This document shows positions 7,833 through 15,090 of a stretch of 64,000 nt of DNA, piece by piece. The notes under the pieces were generated by a model, which worked only from the letters and a program-made list of their open reading frames with translations, was not told where the DNA came from and did no database searches. The translations under genes and the position numbers were made by a program. The stretch lies in assembly GCA_037189585.1 (NCBI GenBank), contig JBBCJA010000024.1, positions 1 through 64,000 on the forward strand, read 5' to 3'. The DNA is from JAEXNA01 sp037189585. Lineage in GTDB: Bacteria > Vulcanimicrobiota > Xenobia > Xenobiales > JADMJV01. Every line of letters starts with the position of its first letter. The stretch's first letter is position 1.

Positions 7833-8669
7833 CTATCCGAGAGTGCCCACCAGGGGAGGGGCGAAAACCGGAAGCGTGAGCGGGTCCACCGGCCGGACCA
7901 GACGATCGATTCGATTGGTGAAGTGGTAGCGAAAACCGAGATTACGAAAGTGGTGATGGGTGTTGAGATAGTCGATCTGACCCACCCCTTGATGCAATCC
8001 CCGCCCCCGCAAAAATTTTCGTTGCCGCTGGGGAAAAGTGAAGTACCAGCCAGCAAGGCCTGTGTCCTGGTGACGTTTGGCGTAGTCGACCGCGGCGCGC
8101 GGATCGACAAAGAAAATATGAACTTTGGCAAGCTCGGGAAACTCGACACGACCCGTGTCGAGCATATTGGGATCTGGCGAGATAAGAGTACTGATCGCCG
8201 TCAGCCTGGTCCGCTGGAGACTTTCGCGCAAGGCGCGAGCCAGCACCACGCGGCTCCTGTAGTCTCGCACTTTCGGCTCGATAAAGTAATGCGGACATTG
8301 ATGCCCGTAACGCTGCAAAACTTCATCAAGAGTCGGGACCGCGGGAGCCAACTCCTGAAGCTGCGCTAGAGGCAAGTCGCGAACCGCGTGGTGTGACCCG
8401 TGCAGTCTGAAAAGCGTTGGGTCGTGCAAGACCACGGGGACATTGTCGCGCGTCAGATGCAGATCGAATTCGATTCCGCCTCCGTGGGATATCGCCAGGT
8501 CGAAAGCGGGTAGGGTGTTCTCGATCAATTCCGGATGCTCGTGAACCCCACGATGGCCCACCAGAAGAGGCTCGACGGCGTCGACTTCAAGCGCGCGAGG
8601 GACCAGGCCGTAGAGGCGATCGAACGCCCACTGGAGCCTATCCATAACCTCTTCTCTCACATTGATCAC
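7833..8669 (-). CDS. Glycerophosphodiester phosphodiesterase family protein
   Basis: GDPD-family TIM barrel. The N-terminal 'VGHRG' gives the catalytic His-Arg. 'IENTLPAFDLAISHGGGIEFDLHLTRD' supplies the Glu-Asp metal ligands, and 'VPVVLHDPTL' the second catalytic His. It hydrolyses glycerophosphodiesters to glycerol-3-phosphate and an alcohol, in lipid turnover. The protein has no signal peptide, so it is probably cytoplasmic. GTG 8669 has AAAGGA about 6 bases upstream. TTG 8690 and ATG 8645 are possible alternatives. The C-terminal part beyond 'FIEPKVRDYRSR' is more divergent, though the frame is intact. Confidence 0.83.
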   Translation of the reverse strand: MINVREEVMDRLQWAFDRLYGLVPRALEVDAVEPLLVGHRGVHEHPELIENTLPAFDLAISHGGGIEFDLHLTRDNVPVVLHDPTLFRLHGSHHAVRDLPLAQLQELAPAVPTLDEVLQRYGHQCPHYFIEPKVRDYRSRVVLARALRESLQRTRLTAISTLISPDPNMLDTGRVEFPELAKVHIFFVDPRAAVDYAKRHQDTGLAGWYFTFPQRQRKFLRGRGLHQGVGQIDYLNTHHHFRNLGFRYHFTNRIDRLVRPVDPLTLPVFAPPLVGTLG

Positions 8670-8757
8670 GCTTGTCCTTTCCACTCCCAAGCCTGACTCA
8701 AACTTGAAAAGTCTACATCGCGCATTGGGCTAGTCCGTGACCATCCGATAGAGGCCA

Positions 8758-8800
8758 ACCGGCGCGTTTTCAGGAGGAATTACCTTGAAAACGCGCCGGT
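8758..8800. terminator. Perfect 15-bp inverted repeat after the exported small gene
   Basis: ACCGGCGCGTTTTCA and TGAAAACGCGCCGGT form a perfect 15-bp stem around a 13-base loop (8773-8785) that contains AGGAGGAAT. It begins 20 bp after the stop of the minus-strand gene ending at 8820. No T-run follows on either strand, so it may be a rho-independent-like terminator, a transcript stabiliser or a protein site. Confidence 0.5.
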
Positions 8801-8819
8801 CAAAGGAGGTCGAAAAAGC

Positions 8820-9131
8820 TCAGAAGCCTTTAATCTCCAACAACGGCTTATCCACGCCGGGCTTGCTCTCCTGAGAACGGCTCTGACCTTTGGGTCGATC
8901 GTCGGTTTTGGCCGGAAGGCGCGGAACCGTGGTATCGTCGGAGAGGATAAGGGGTTGAGCGGGGGTGGCCCGCTCCGGGACCTTCAGAACTTCCGTGACG
9001 ATGACGGTGGCTGGAGTTGGTTGAGACGGCGAGACGTCAGGGGTGCTGGTGGGCTGAGCGGAGACCGCTAAGGTCATGCCAACGAGTGAGGCGAGGCAGA
9101 TTGCAGTCATCCGGCTGTAGAGGTTTTTCAT
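8820..9131 (-). CDS. Exported Pro/Thr-rich hypothetical protein controlled by adjacent TetR
   Basis: A 103-residue protein with an N-terminal signal peptide (Lys/Arg n-region, hydrophobic core, cleavage near VSAQP). The mature region is low-complexity Pro/Thr/Ser followed by a basic segment; no domain recognised. It lies directly downstream of a palindrome (9153-9168) that recurs upstream of the neighbouring TetR gene. This makes it the probable regulated target of that repressor. A ribosome site (AGGAGAA) precedes ATG 9131. Confidence 0.65.
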   Translation of the reverse strand: MKNLYSRMTAICLASLVGMTLAVSAQPTSTPDVSPSQPTPATVIVTEVLKVPERATPAQPLILSDDTTVPRLPAKTDDRPKGQSRSQESKPGVDKPLLEIKGF

Positions 9132-9152
9132 TGTTTTTCTCCTTTAGGTTTT

Positions 9153-9168
9153 TGTAGACCAGTCTACA
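9153..9168. promoter_or_regulatory. Probable TetR operator, copy 1
   Basis: TGTAGAC-CA-GTCTACA, a perfect inverted repeat with 7-bp arms, 22 bp upstream of the exported small gene. The same core (TAGAC-NN-GTCTA) recurs at 9759-9774 in front of the TetR gene. Confidence 0.75.
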
Positions 9169-9187
9169 TATTTATGGGTAAAAAATT

Positions 9188-9748
9188 TTAGCTGAACAGC
9201 CTTGGGAGGGCATGGCGAAGATTGAGCAAGGGTGACGTGTCCCGTCGCGCTCGACTCAAAAGAAGCGCCCCCTCATAAGCCGTGATCATGAATTCCGACA
9301 ACTCTTTAGCCTGTTCTTCCGAGAAACCGTACCGACGAAGATTTTTATCTAAAACCTCCTGCGCGCCCGTGAAGGCCTGTTGGCAAGCAACCCTGACCGC
9401 TCCCTCGGTCGTAGCGACTTCCAACGCCACCGTCGCGACGGGGCAACCGCATTGAAAGTCGGTCTCTTCTAACTCTTGCGCGGAGACCTCCAAAATCAAC
9501 TGGGCGGCTTCTCGAGCTGTAGAGGTCGCATCGAAAGCCTGCTGGATCCGTCCGGCCATCATGTGGGCGGCCGCTGAAATAGCCTCGGCCGCCAACTGTT
9601 CTTTTCCACCGGGAAAATGGTAGTAGAGGGAGCCCTTGGGAGTTCCGCTTTCCTTGATGATCTGGTTGAGACCGGTCCCGTTGTAGCCTTGCACCCGCAA
9701 AAGGCGGGTGGTGGTCTCTAACATTCTTTCGCGAGTTCCAACAGTCAC
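9188..9748 (-). CDS. TetR/AcrR-family transcriptional repressor
   Basis: A 186-residue regulator. The N-terminal HTH (residues 5-55) shows the family pattern 'GLNQIIKESGTPKGSLYYHF'. The ligand domain contains 'TDFQCGCPVATVALE', typical of the YxaF/LmrA-type C-terminal domain. It probably releases DNA on binding a small hydrophobic ligand. GTG 9748 gives the usual N-terminus length; ATG 9724 is an alternative. Palindromes on both sides of the gene (9153 and 9759) suggest autoregulation together with control of the small exported protein downstream. Confidence 0.87.
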   Translation of the reverse strand: MTVGTRERMLETTTRLLRVQGYNGTGLNQIIKESGTPKGSLYYHFPGGKEQLAAEAISAAAHMMAGRIQQAFDATSTAREAAQLILEVSAQELEETDFQCGCPVATVALEVATTEGAVRVACQQAFTGAQEVLDKNLRRYGFSEEQAKELSEFMITAYEGALLLSRARRDTSPLLNLRHALPRLFS

Positions 9749-9758
9749 AACTCAAATA

Positions 9759-9774
9759 TATAGACTGGTCTACA
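9759..9774. promoter_or_regulatory. Probable TetR operator, copy 2
   Basis: TATAGAC-TG-GTCTACA shares the TAGAC/GTCTA arms with the element at 9153-9168. It lies 11 bp upstream of the TetR start, where binding would block its own promoter. Confidence 0.72.
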
Positions 9775-9795
9775 CATTGTCAATCCCTATAATCG

Positions 9796-9828
9796 AAAAA
9801 GAGGCCCTCCCGAAGAAGAGCCTCTTTC
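9796..9828 (-). terminator. Intrinsic terminator of the Pro/Ala/Thr-rich lipoprotein gene
   Basis: On the minus strand AAAGAGGC pairs with GCCTCTTT around a loop, followed by TTTTTC. It begins about 22 bp after the stop at 9850. Confidence 0.75.
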
Positions 9829-9849
9829 CCTGGTCTGAAACCCTTGAAA

Positions 9850-10218
9850 TTAAGGGGTGGGAACAGCGGTGGCCTCGGCATCAGGAGCCGGGGTAGCGGC
9901 ACCGTCAACGGGGGCCGAGGCATCCGTACCATCAACAGGAGCGGCGGTCTCACCATCCACGGGGGCGATGGTACCGGTGGCGTCGGGAGCCGGAGCTCCG
10001 GTCTCGCCCGCGGTCGGCGTGGTGGGAGCCGCGCCGGTATCGCCAGCGGGAGCAGCTCCGGTATCAGCGGGGGCCGCGCCGGTGTCACCGGCGGGCGCGG
10101 CGCCCGTGGTGGCGGGGACTCCGGCCGGAGTGGGGGAAGTTCCAGCGCCGCCGCCGGGGCAGCCGACAAACAGCACAGCCGAGCAAATGGCGCAAAGAGC
10201 GAAAAGTTTGGTTCTCAT
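9850..10218 (-). CDS. Low-complexity Ala/Pro/Thr/Gly/Asp-rich lipoprotein
   Basis: The 122-residue lipoprotein has a signal peptide that ends in the lipobox FVGC. A Gly/Pro run follows, then repeats built on 'AAPAGDTGAAP' and 'APVDG'. ATG 10218 is chosen over the earlier in-frame ATG at 10314 because it has AGAGGA 5 bases upstream and starts the signal peptide. The mature region is probably an unfolded, negatively charged surface or periplasmic linker. No catalytic domain; function unknown. Confidence 0.72.
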   Translation of the reverse strand: MRTKLFALCAICSAVLFVGCPGGGAGTSPTPAGVPATTGAAPAGDTGAAPADTGAAPAGDTGAAPTTPTAGETGAPAPDATGTIAPVDGETAAPVDGTDASAPVDGAATPAPDAEATAVPTP

Positions 10219-10388
10219 AATGTCCTCTTTCAGAACAGGTTCTAAGACCTTAAAGTCTTGCCAGACATAATAATCACTTGGTGTCATAGAGTTCTCAAAG
10301 GAGAGCTCGACCATATCAAGAAAACATCAAGACTTGAATGCCTCGCCTGGGCTTGGAACTATAGAACCTTGAGGGAATTTGACATTTT

Positions 10389-11081
10389 ATGAGTCGCCCT
10401 AACGACCACATTCTGGTGGTCGACGACGAGCCCAGCATCCGCCGGTTCCTCCGCCTCTCGCTGACCGCGCATGGCTACGCCGTGAGTGAGGCCAAGGACG
10501 GAATGAGCGCGGTGGACACGCTGGTGACGGAGCGCCCCGACCTGGTCATCCTGGACCTGGGACTTCCCGACCTTTCCGGTATCGACGTTTTGCGTCAAAC
10601 GCGCGAATGGAGCACAGTTCCCATCCTGGTTTTGTCCGTCCGAGATAAGGAGATCGACAAGGTCGAAGCTCTCGACGCCGGCGCCGACGACTATCTGACC
10701 AAACCGTTCGGACTGGCCGAACTTCTCGCCCGCATCCGTTCGGCCTTACGACGCTCCGCCTTGATTCGCGATACCGGCACGATCTTTCGCTGCCATGACT
10801 TGACGGTGGATCTGACCGCCCGCTCCGTGACCATGGGTGAGCGGCGGCTCCAGTTGACCCCCACGGAATACGAGCTCCTCAAGACGATGGTTCAACAGGC
10901 CGGACGTGTGTTGACCCACCATCAGATCCTGACCAAAGTGTGGGGAGAGCAATATTCCGGCGATGCTCACATGCTTCGAGTGAACGTGAGCAATCTGCGC
11001 CGCAAACTCGAGCCTGACCCATTGAGACCTCGTTACCTGATCACCGAGCCGGGGGTCGGCTATCGTTTTCGTTCGGACTAA
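10389..11081 (+). CDS. kdpE: OmpR-family response regulator, KdpE-like
   Basis: A 230-residue regulator. The receiver domain has the acidic pair in 'LVVDDEPS', phosphoacceptor Asp56 in 'LVILDLGLP' and the conserved Lys in 'LTKPF'. The winged-helix domain has 'LTPTEYELLKTMVQQAGRVL' and ends 'RYLITEPGVGYRF', very close to KdpE, the potassium-responsive regulator of kdpFABC. No kdp transporter or KdpD kinase is in the window, so it is an orphan here and its target is uncertain. It is convergent with, and overlaps by 41 bp, the histidine kinase gene ending at 11041. Confidence 0.85.
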   Translation: MSRPNDHILVVDDEPSIRRFLRLSLTAHGYAVSEAKDGMSAVDTLVTERPDLVILDLGLPDLSGIDVLRQTREWSTVPILVLSVRDKEIDKVEALDAGADDYLTKPFGLAELLARIRSALRRSALIRDTGTIFRCHDLTVDLTARSVTMGERRLQLTPTEYELLKTMVQQAGRVLTHHQILTKVWGEQYSGDAHMLRVNVSNLRRKLEPDPLRPRYLITEPGVGYRFRSD

Positions 11082-12435
11082 CCGGCGGGGCCGCCATTTT
11101 TCCGCTAACCGGAGAGAAAGGCAGACTGAAGGTCGCCGTTGTTCCCACATTATTGGTACCAGGCGCGAGCGTCAGCTCTCCTTTGTGAGCTCGGGCCAGG
11201 TGATGGGCGATAGCAAGGCCCAGACTGGCTCGGCCGGTGTCGGAAAAGAGAGGATCTCCCTTCCACTGGGAGCGCAGACTCTCAGGTAGTCCGACACCGT
11301 CGTCAGTGACCGAGACCTGATATCGATCGTGAGACAGTCGTACCGAAACCTTGACCGAGACGTCCTCTCCGGCGTGCTGGATGACATTTTCCAGCAGAAT
11401 CTGAAAGAGATCTCGCACTCTATGCCGATCCGCCTCCACCCAGCATTCGGCTTCGGGCAGATCCAACTGCAATTCCACTCTTTTCTCGGCGGCGGCTTCC
11501 TCCAAATTCTCGGCCGTCTCGAGCAAGACGTCGGTCAACAGGAAACTCTCCAGATGCAGCATGGGACGCGCGCGTTCCCAGCGGGACAAGTCTAGCAGTC
11601 TCTCGATAGTGGTGGCGACATAGCGAGTTTCGCGGCGGATGCGCTTAAGATAAGCTCGCTCGTTTCCTCTATCCAGGTCGTCGAGCAGGGTCTCGGTCCA
11701 ACCCAAAATCGCCGCCAGAGGCGTTCTCAGGTTGTGAGAAACCTCTCCTAGAAACTCTCGCCGTGAAGCTTCCGACCGCTCCGCCTCCTCCTTTTTGGCG
11801 CGAAGCTCTTGCATACTCGACGATAAGCGAAGCGCCATCTGGTTAAAACTTTCCGCCAGCTCTTTGATCTCGAGAGGTCCCGCCGTCTCCAGGGGAGTTT
11901 CCGGAGTACGACCCTCGAACTTTTCCACTGCGGTGGCCAGACGGGCCACTGGATGGGAAATGAAATTACTCAACCAAACGGCGATCCCGAAGCAGGCTAG
12001 CCCGGCCAGAGATAGTGCGACCAGAAGGTCGCGCAACGGGTTCCAGAAGGAGCCGGGGCCAGGAGGCGGTTTCGGTTTGAAGGCGCGAACCTCTAGAACC
12101 GTTCCTCGCAGTTCCCCGTTCCGTAGAGGGATGGTCTCGATAAAGCTTTGGGTTCTTCCCTCACGCGCCCGGCCAGAAAGCTGGAGTAGCCGGCCGTCAG
12201 GATATCTCAGGGCAACCTGGACCTCCGCGGGCGGGCGAATCTTGGAAACGCCCGCCCGCAGCTCATCGAGAGTCTTAGCGGACTCTCCCAGTCGATAGAT
12301 GCTGTCGCGAGATTGGGCGGCACCCCGAGGGGGTCCGAAACCTCCTGTCATCAGGATTACCACCAGGAAAAAAGTCGCGGCGAAAAGCATGATCACGAAC
12401 AGGTGAGAAAGCGTCAGCCGAGTGCGGAGGGTCAC
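11041..12435 (-). CDS. Sensor histidine kinase (HAMP, HisKA, HATPase_c)
   Basis: A 464-residue membrane kinase paired with the regulator upstream. It starts at GTG 12435, overlapping the regulator stop by 4 bp (GTGA), which implies translational coupling. TM1 lies at about residues 10-30, a short periplasmic sensor region at 30-130, TM2 at about 136-155, then a HAMP domain. The H-box 'SHNLRTPLAAILGW' places the phosphorylated His near 234. N-box 'LLENVIQHAG', G1 'DDGVGLP' and G2 'SLGLAIAHH' are all present, so it should be active. The periplasmic region is too small to guess the signal. Confidence 0.9.
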   Translation of the reverse strand: MTLRTRLTLSHLFVIMLFAATFFLVVILMTGGFGPPRGAAQSRDSIYRLGESAKTLDELRAGVSKIRPPAEVQVALRYPDGRLLQLSGRAREGRTQSFIETIPLRNGELRGTVLEVRAFKPKPPPGPGSFWNPLRDLLVALSLAGLACFGIAVWLSNFISHPVARLATAVEKFEGRTPETPLETAGPLEIKELAESFNQMALRLSSSMQELRAKKEEAERSEASRREFLGEVSHNLRTPLAAILGWTETLLDDLDRGNERAYLKRIRRETRYVATTIERLLDLSRWERARPMLHLESFLLTDVLLETAENLEEAAAEKRVELQLDLPEAECWVEADRHRVRDLFQILLENVIQHAGEDVSVKVSVRLSHDRYQVSVTDDGVGLPESLRSQWKGDPLFSDTGRASLGLAIAHHLARAHKGELTLAPGTNNVGTTATFSLPFSPVSGKMAAPPVSPNENDSRPPAR

Positions 12436-13100
12436 GTCAGCTCCAACCGGTAGCCCACGCCCCAGATGGATCGGATCAGTTCCGGCTTGTCCGGTTTCTT
12501 GAGTTTGCCTCGAAGTCGAGAAATGTAATTGTCGACACGACGGGCTTCCCCCACATACTCCGGACCCCAAACCAGGTTCAAGAGCTCGTCTCGAGTGAAA
12601 CTCTTGCCCGGCACCGCGGCCATGGTTTTGAGAATATCGTACTCTCGGCCGGTCAATTCGACGAATTCGCCATCCACTCTCACTCGTCGAGACTCGGGGT
12701 CGATCACCAGACGGCGATGCTCGATGCTCTTCATCGAGGGCATCTCCGAACGTCGCAGAAGCGCCTTCACGCGGGCGAGCATCTCCCGCGGAGCGAACGG
12801 CTTGGTCATGTAATCATCGGCCCCCAGTTCCAAGCCCGCCACGCGGTCAGCCTCCTCACCACGGGCCGAGACGATGAGAATAGGCACGGGACTCGTCATT
12901 CGAAGCGACCGAGTCACTTCGAGCCCGTCCGGCTTGGGGATCATCACGTCGAGAACGACCAGGTCCACCCCCTCGCGCGCCAGTAGCAGAGCCTTCTCGC
13001 CGTCACTGGCGCACAACACGTCATGCCCATCGCGACGTAAATAAGTCGCGATAACGTCCATGATCTCCGGCTCGTCCTCGACTACCAAAATTCGGCTCAT
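12432..13100 (-). CDS. OmpR-family response regulator partner of the adjacent kinase
   Basis: A 222-residue regulator. Receiver domain: 'LVVEDEPE', Asp51 in 'LVVLDVMIP', Ser in 'IVSARGE', Lys in 'MTKPF'. Winged-helix domain: 'LTGREYDILKTMAAVPGKSF' and a terminal 'SIWGVGYRLE'. ATG 13100 is chosen over GTG 13106 because AAGGAG lies 5 bases before it. It is the first gene of a two-gene operon with the kinase. All phosphotransfer residues are intact, in contrast with the neighbouring regulator at 13232. Confidence 0.9.
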   Translation of the reverse strand: MSRILVVEDEPEIMDVIATYLRRDGHDVLCASDGEKALLLAREGVDLVVLDVMIPKPDGLEVTRSLRMTSPVPILIVSARGEEADRVAGLELGADDYMTKPFAPREMLARVKALLRRSEMPSMKSIEHRRLVIDPESRRVRVDGEFVELTGREYDILKTMAAVPGKSFTRDELLNLVWGPEYVGEARRVDNYISRLRGKLKKPDKPELIRSIWGVGYRLELT

Positions 13101-13185
13101 GCTCACTCCTTGCTCCTGACACTACCTCTTCGCCATGGAATGCCATCCTCTCTAGGAGGCTGTCGAAGTAGTCTCCCTAGGGACA

Positions 13186-13233
13186 GAAAAAGCCTGGCTC
13201 CTCTCTAGAAGGGGCCAAGAGAGGAGCCAGGCT
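13186..13233 (-). terminator. Strong intrinsic terminator of the atypical response regulator gene
   Basis: AGCCTGGCTCCTCTCT and its perfect 16-bp complement surround an 11-base loop, followed on the minus strand by TTTTTC. The stem begins inside the stop codon of the gene ending at 13232. Confidence 0.9.
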
Positions 13234-13921
13234 AAACTTTTAAGCGATACCCCACGCCGCGCACTGCTACCAGGGCGTTGAGCCCCGGCCGGACAGTCTG
13301 AATCTTTCGACGAAGATTGGCCACATGCATATCAATGGCGCGATGGCTCTCTCCACGTTTGCGATAAGGAGGCTGGAGCAGTTCGTCTCTGGAGAAGACC
13401 TTCGTCGGAGCTCTCATCATTCGACGGAGGATGGAAAACTCCGACGATGTCAACGACTCCCGCTTCTCTCCTAGTGATATCGTCTTTCCGTCAACATCTA
13501 AACACAGCTCTCCGCACCTTTCGATCTGACGCCTGGCCGGGCTTCCATCCTCTTGCCACTCCCGTCGGCGTAGCAGCGCTTTGGCTCGCGATAGAAGCTC
13601 CCGAGCCGAAAACGGCTTCATCAGATAATCGTCACCGCCTTGTTCTAGACCCAGAATTCGCTCCGATTCACTAGCTTCGGCGGAGGTCAGCAGAATAAGA
13701 CAGTCGGAGAGTTGTCGAAGTCTGCCGAGAATATCCAATCCTTCGTCCCCTGAATTGGACAGTCCTATGACAGCAAGCTCTGGAGGTTGCCGTCGCACCG
13801 CCTCGACAAAGTCGCTATCCGTTCCGAATATGCTAACCCCGAAACCGCCCATTCGCAGGGCGTTGGCGCAGACGACAGCGATCTCGGGCTGGGCTTCGAG
13901 AAGAAACACGCTTTGTGACAT
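13232..13921 (-). CDS. Atypical OmpR-family regulator lacking the phosphoacceptor Asp
   Basis: A 229-residue protein with receiver plus winged-helix architecture. The N-terminal acidic pocket is degraded ('FLLEAQPE' where DD or ED is expected). The strand that should hold the phosphorylated Asp reads 'LAVIGLSNSG', so position 53 is Gly. The switch Ser/Thr ('LLTSAEAS') and Lys ('LMKPF') remain. The DNA-binding half is intact ('LTSSEFSILRRMMRAP', 'VAVRGVGYRLKV'). Known pseudo-receivers of this type act without phosphorylation, by protein-protein contact or ligand binding. It is a single-gene unit with its own strong terminator. Confidence 0.86.
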   Translation of the reverse strand: MSQSVFLLEAQPEIAVVCANALRMGGFGVSIFGTDSDFVEAVRRQPPELAVIGLSNSGDEGLDILGRLRQLSDCLILLTSAEASESERILGLEQGGDDYLMKPFSARELLSRAKALLRRREWQEDGSPARRQIERCGELCLDVDGKTISLGEKRESLTSSEFSILRRMMRAPTKVFSRDELLQPPYRKRGESHRAIDMHVANLRRKIQTVRPGLNALVAVRGVGYRLKV

Positions 13922-13962
13922 GAGCCCATGATAGCAACTCGGCGTCAGAGAACTTTCGACAA

Positions 13963-14256
13963 ATGTCCAAAAAGTGTCTAAAGTGCAATTCCGCCCCCAG
14001 GCTCACGTCCTCGGCTGGCCAAGGAGTGAACCCCGCCACGACGAAACATCAAAGGGTGTCCTTCGCGAAATTGTCAGCATTTTCTTTAGCCTCTTTCGAA
14101 ATGCAGGCTCAATCCGGTGGAACCTTACGTTTCGCCGACTCCCTTGGCGAGCTTGAAGATCAGATCTCTTTGTCACCCCAGGCGATGGGTCTTATCGGAA
14201 CACCGGTTCCCGCGAGCCAGGGGGTCATCATGACCGAGGTGGAATGGGAAGACTAG
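13963..14256 (+). CDS. Small hypothetical protein (97 aa, or 51 aa from internal Met)
   Basis: The frame from ATG 13963 encodes 97 residues. The last 50 (from Met at 14101: acidic, 'FADSLGELEDQISLSPQAMG') look more protein-like than the first half. No clear ribosome site precedes either ATG. The gene is divergent from the atypical regulator and ends 15 bp before a symmetrical terminator able to work in this direction. The start is unsure and the function unknown. Confidence 0.4.
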   Translation: MSKKCLKCNSAPRLTSSAGQGVNPATTKHQRVSFAKLSAFSLASFEMQAQSGGTLRFADSLGELEDQISLSPQAMGLIGTPVPASQGVIMTEVEWED

Positions 14257-14271
14257 GGCGAACGTCGCAAT

Positions 14272-14317
14272 GAAATGAAAAAGCGGGCCGCCTGAAAGCA
14301 ACCCGCTTTTTCATTTC
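14272..14317. terminator. Bidirectional intrinsic terminator
   Basis: Perfect 16-bp arms GAAATGAAAAAGCGGG / CCCGCTTTTTCATTTC around a 14-base loop. The stem includes runs of A and T on both sides, giving a U-tract in either direction. It serves the minus-strand gene ending at 14332 and possibly the plus-strand small ORF. Confidence 0.85.
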
Positions 14318-14331
14318 GCTCGCTTTAGAAG

Positions 14332-14883
14332 CTAGCGATGATAGATCTGGTGAGGAATGGGCTCAGCGATGACGGCGTCGATGGGATCCCAAATTCTCAT
14401 CTTGACGTCAAAGTTTTCTTTGCCACGGCTCTCCAACTTCACCACGATGCGCTCGTAGTTGTTTCCGTCACGGGGCACGCTGTAACGGCGGTTCATACGA
14501 ACGTTCTCTCTGCCACCCAGATACCTCATATCCGGGGTGTAAAAAGAAACCGAGATAAACTCGGGGTGCAGCGCGGTGCGAGTGTCGGTGAAAGGGATCA
14601 CGTCAGCCAGTCCGGTGCGGGGATAGTTGTTCCAGAATTCAGCGCGAGCCGACTCGATCTCCCAGTACTTGCCATTGGCGACATCGAACGTCACGTAGCT
14701 CTGGGGATACATGAAGAACCCCGCAACCCGAGAGGGGTATTGGAAAACTCGATAGTTGTAGGAACCGTTGCCGGTAACCACAGCCGCGGTTCCACGATCG
14801 TCTTCGGCCGCCGCGGGTTGAGAACCCCACAGACCGAAGGCGAGAGCAGCGGCGGCTAGGGGAAGTAATGACCTAAATCTCAT
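14332..14883 (-). CDS. Exported hypothetical protein (183 aa)
   Basis: The ATG at 14883 (AAGGAG 9 bases upstream) starts a clear signal peptide cleaved near PAAAEDD. The longer in-frame start at 15081 is rejected because it would bury the signal peptide and run through an intergenic repeat. The mature protein of about 155 residues is aromatic-rich and beta-like ('YNYRVFQYPSRVAGFFMYPQ', 'ERIVVKLESRGKENFDVKM'), with no recognised domain. It is probably periplasmic or surface-located and carries its own terminator at 14272. Confidence 0.75.
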   Translation of the reverse strand: MRFRSLLPLAAAALAFGLWGSQPAAAEDDRGTAAVVTGNGSYNYRVFQYPSRVAGFFMYPQSYVTFDVANGKYWEIESARAEFWNNYPRTGLADVIPFTDTRTALHPEFISVSFYTPDMRYLGGRENVRMNRRYSVPRDGNNYERIVVKLESRGKENFDVKMRIWDPIDAVIAEPIPHQIYHR

Positions 14884-15040
14884 CCGGGTCTTCTCCTTAA
14901 TATTCTTTGGTTGTGAGAAGTCGGAAGTGCCCCTCCCGTCCCCTCGGCGCGGCACCCAACATGCACCGCGTGACGAACGACTTTCCACGGGTGGATCCTC
15001 ATTCCTCCATGCGTTTGGCGGCATGCCGCGGGCATCCAAC

Positions 15041-15079
15041 CTGAGGATCCAAAAATTCTGGCTTTCCGCCCAAAAATTC
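15041..15079 (+). repeat. Dispersed intergenic repeat, divergent copy (a)
   Basis: CTGAGGATCCAAAAATTCTG followed by GCTTTCCGCCCAAAAATTC. It resembles the better-preserved copies at 21445, 58923 and 62652 (shared core GGATC-A-AAATTC-GG-CTTTC-G-CC). It lies between two minus-strand genes. Confidence 0.55.
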
Positions 15080-15090
15080 ATGCAACTTCC

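Noticed and set aside
7446..8369. Plus-strand ORF (307 codons) opposite the GDPD gene
   Set aside because: The opposite strand shows the full GDPD catalytic pattern; this one has no domain.
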